Shown piece after piece: positions 6,146 through 6,234 of a stretch of DNA of 6,234 nucleotides. A program made the translations under genes and the position numbers. The notes beneath the pieces are model-generated. The model worked only from the letters and a program-made list of their open reading frames with translations. It searched no databases and was not told where the DNA came from. The stretch's first letter is position 1. Each line of letters begins with the position of its first letter. Origin of the DNA: Planctomycetota bacterium (lineage in GTDB: Bacteria; Planctomycetota; Brocadiia; JAJRTI01); assembly GCA_024278415.1 (NCBI GenBank), contig JAJRTI010000674.1, positions 1 to 6,234 of the forward strand, in the 5' to 3' direction.

Positions 6146-6182
6146 TGCGCCGGCGCAGAATGCACATGCGCCGAAGGCGCAT
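6146..6182. promoter_or_regulatory. Pair of related GC palindromes upstream of the URO-D-family gene
   Basis: The 12-base perfect palindrome TGCGCCGGCGCA (6146-6157) is followed eight bases later by the inverted repeat ATGCGCC-GAA-GGCGCAT (6166-6182, 7-bp arms, 3-base loop). Both are built of the same half-sites TGCGCC and GGCGCA. They lie 69 to 105 bases before the ATG of the URO-D-family gene. They could be tandem operator sites for a dimeric regulator, or a REP-like hairpin pair. No T-run follows either, so an intrinsic terminator is unlikely. Confidence 0.45.
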
Positions 6183-6202
6183 CACAACATAGCCCAGTGC
6201 AA

Positions 6203-6234
6203 GCTCGTTCGGTCGCGTCAGCGGGCGAACGAGC
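6203..6234. repeat. Long inverted repeat / stem-loop at the right window edge
   Basis: Perfect 9-bp arms GCTCGTTCG (6203-6211) and CGAACGAGC (6226-6234). The inner part pairs further: after one G-G mismatch (6212/6225) comes a T-G wobble and CGC/GCG (6214-6216 with 6221-6223) around a GTCA loop. The arm ends exactly on the last base, so it may extend further. Candidate roles are the terminator of an upstream gene, a REP-like element or a mobile-element end. The sequence between 6091 and here otherwise holds no gene. Confidence 0.5.

Overview
This window is GC-rich, densely coding bacterial DNA with five protein genes and short gaps. A one-Cys-type sulfatase, a GH51-family arabinofuranosidase and a non-HemE uroporphyrinogen-decarboxylase-family protein lie close together. 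That mix is common in environmental Planctomycetota, Verrucomicrobiota, Lentisphaerota, Hydrogenedentota and similar carbohydrate-degrading lineages. No rRNA or phylogenetic marker is present, so the affiliation is only an inference. No tRNA, rRNA, CRISPR array or transposase was seen.

Left block (1-3464, all minus strand, transcribed right to left): a GH51 alpha-L-arabinofuranosidase (3464 to 1977), then a small YdjM/DUF457-type membrane metal-dependent hydrolase (1857 to 1294), then a sulfatase that starts at 1195 and runs off the left edge. The gaps are 119 and 98 bases, each holding a short GC-rich hairpin, so this may be a loose operon or separately terminated units. The sulfatase and the arabinofuranosidase would fit breakdown of sulfated, arabinose-containing glycans. 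Neither shows a signal peptide, so both probably act on imported oligosaccharides in the cytoplasm.

Centre (3465-4919): a 177-base divergent intergenic region carries a heptamer repeat array (unit ATGGTTG), a 7-bp-stem hairpin and a possible promoter for the GH51 gene. It is followed on the plus strand by an LplT-like major facilitator superfamily transporter (3642-4919).

Right block (4920-6234): the transporter converges on a minus-strand URO-D-family gene (6077 to 4962) with a good ribosome-binding site. Between them sits an inverted array of the same heptamer. It folds into an approximately 21-bp imperfect hairpin and supplies the stop codon of both genes. The stretch upstream of the URO-D-family gene (6078-6234) has no gene but is rich in palindromes, ending in a long inverted repeat that abuts the window edge.

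The five genes look like ordinary members of known families. The most unusual content is the non-coding repeat structure: ATGGTTG heptamer arrays at two loci 1.4 kb apart, and clustered GC-rich palindromes. The GH51 protein also has an altered substrate-binding motif. I see no convincing new multi-gene system.
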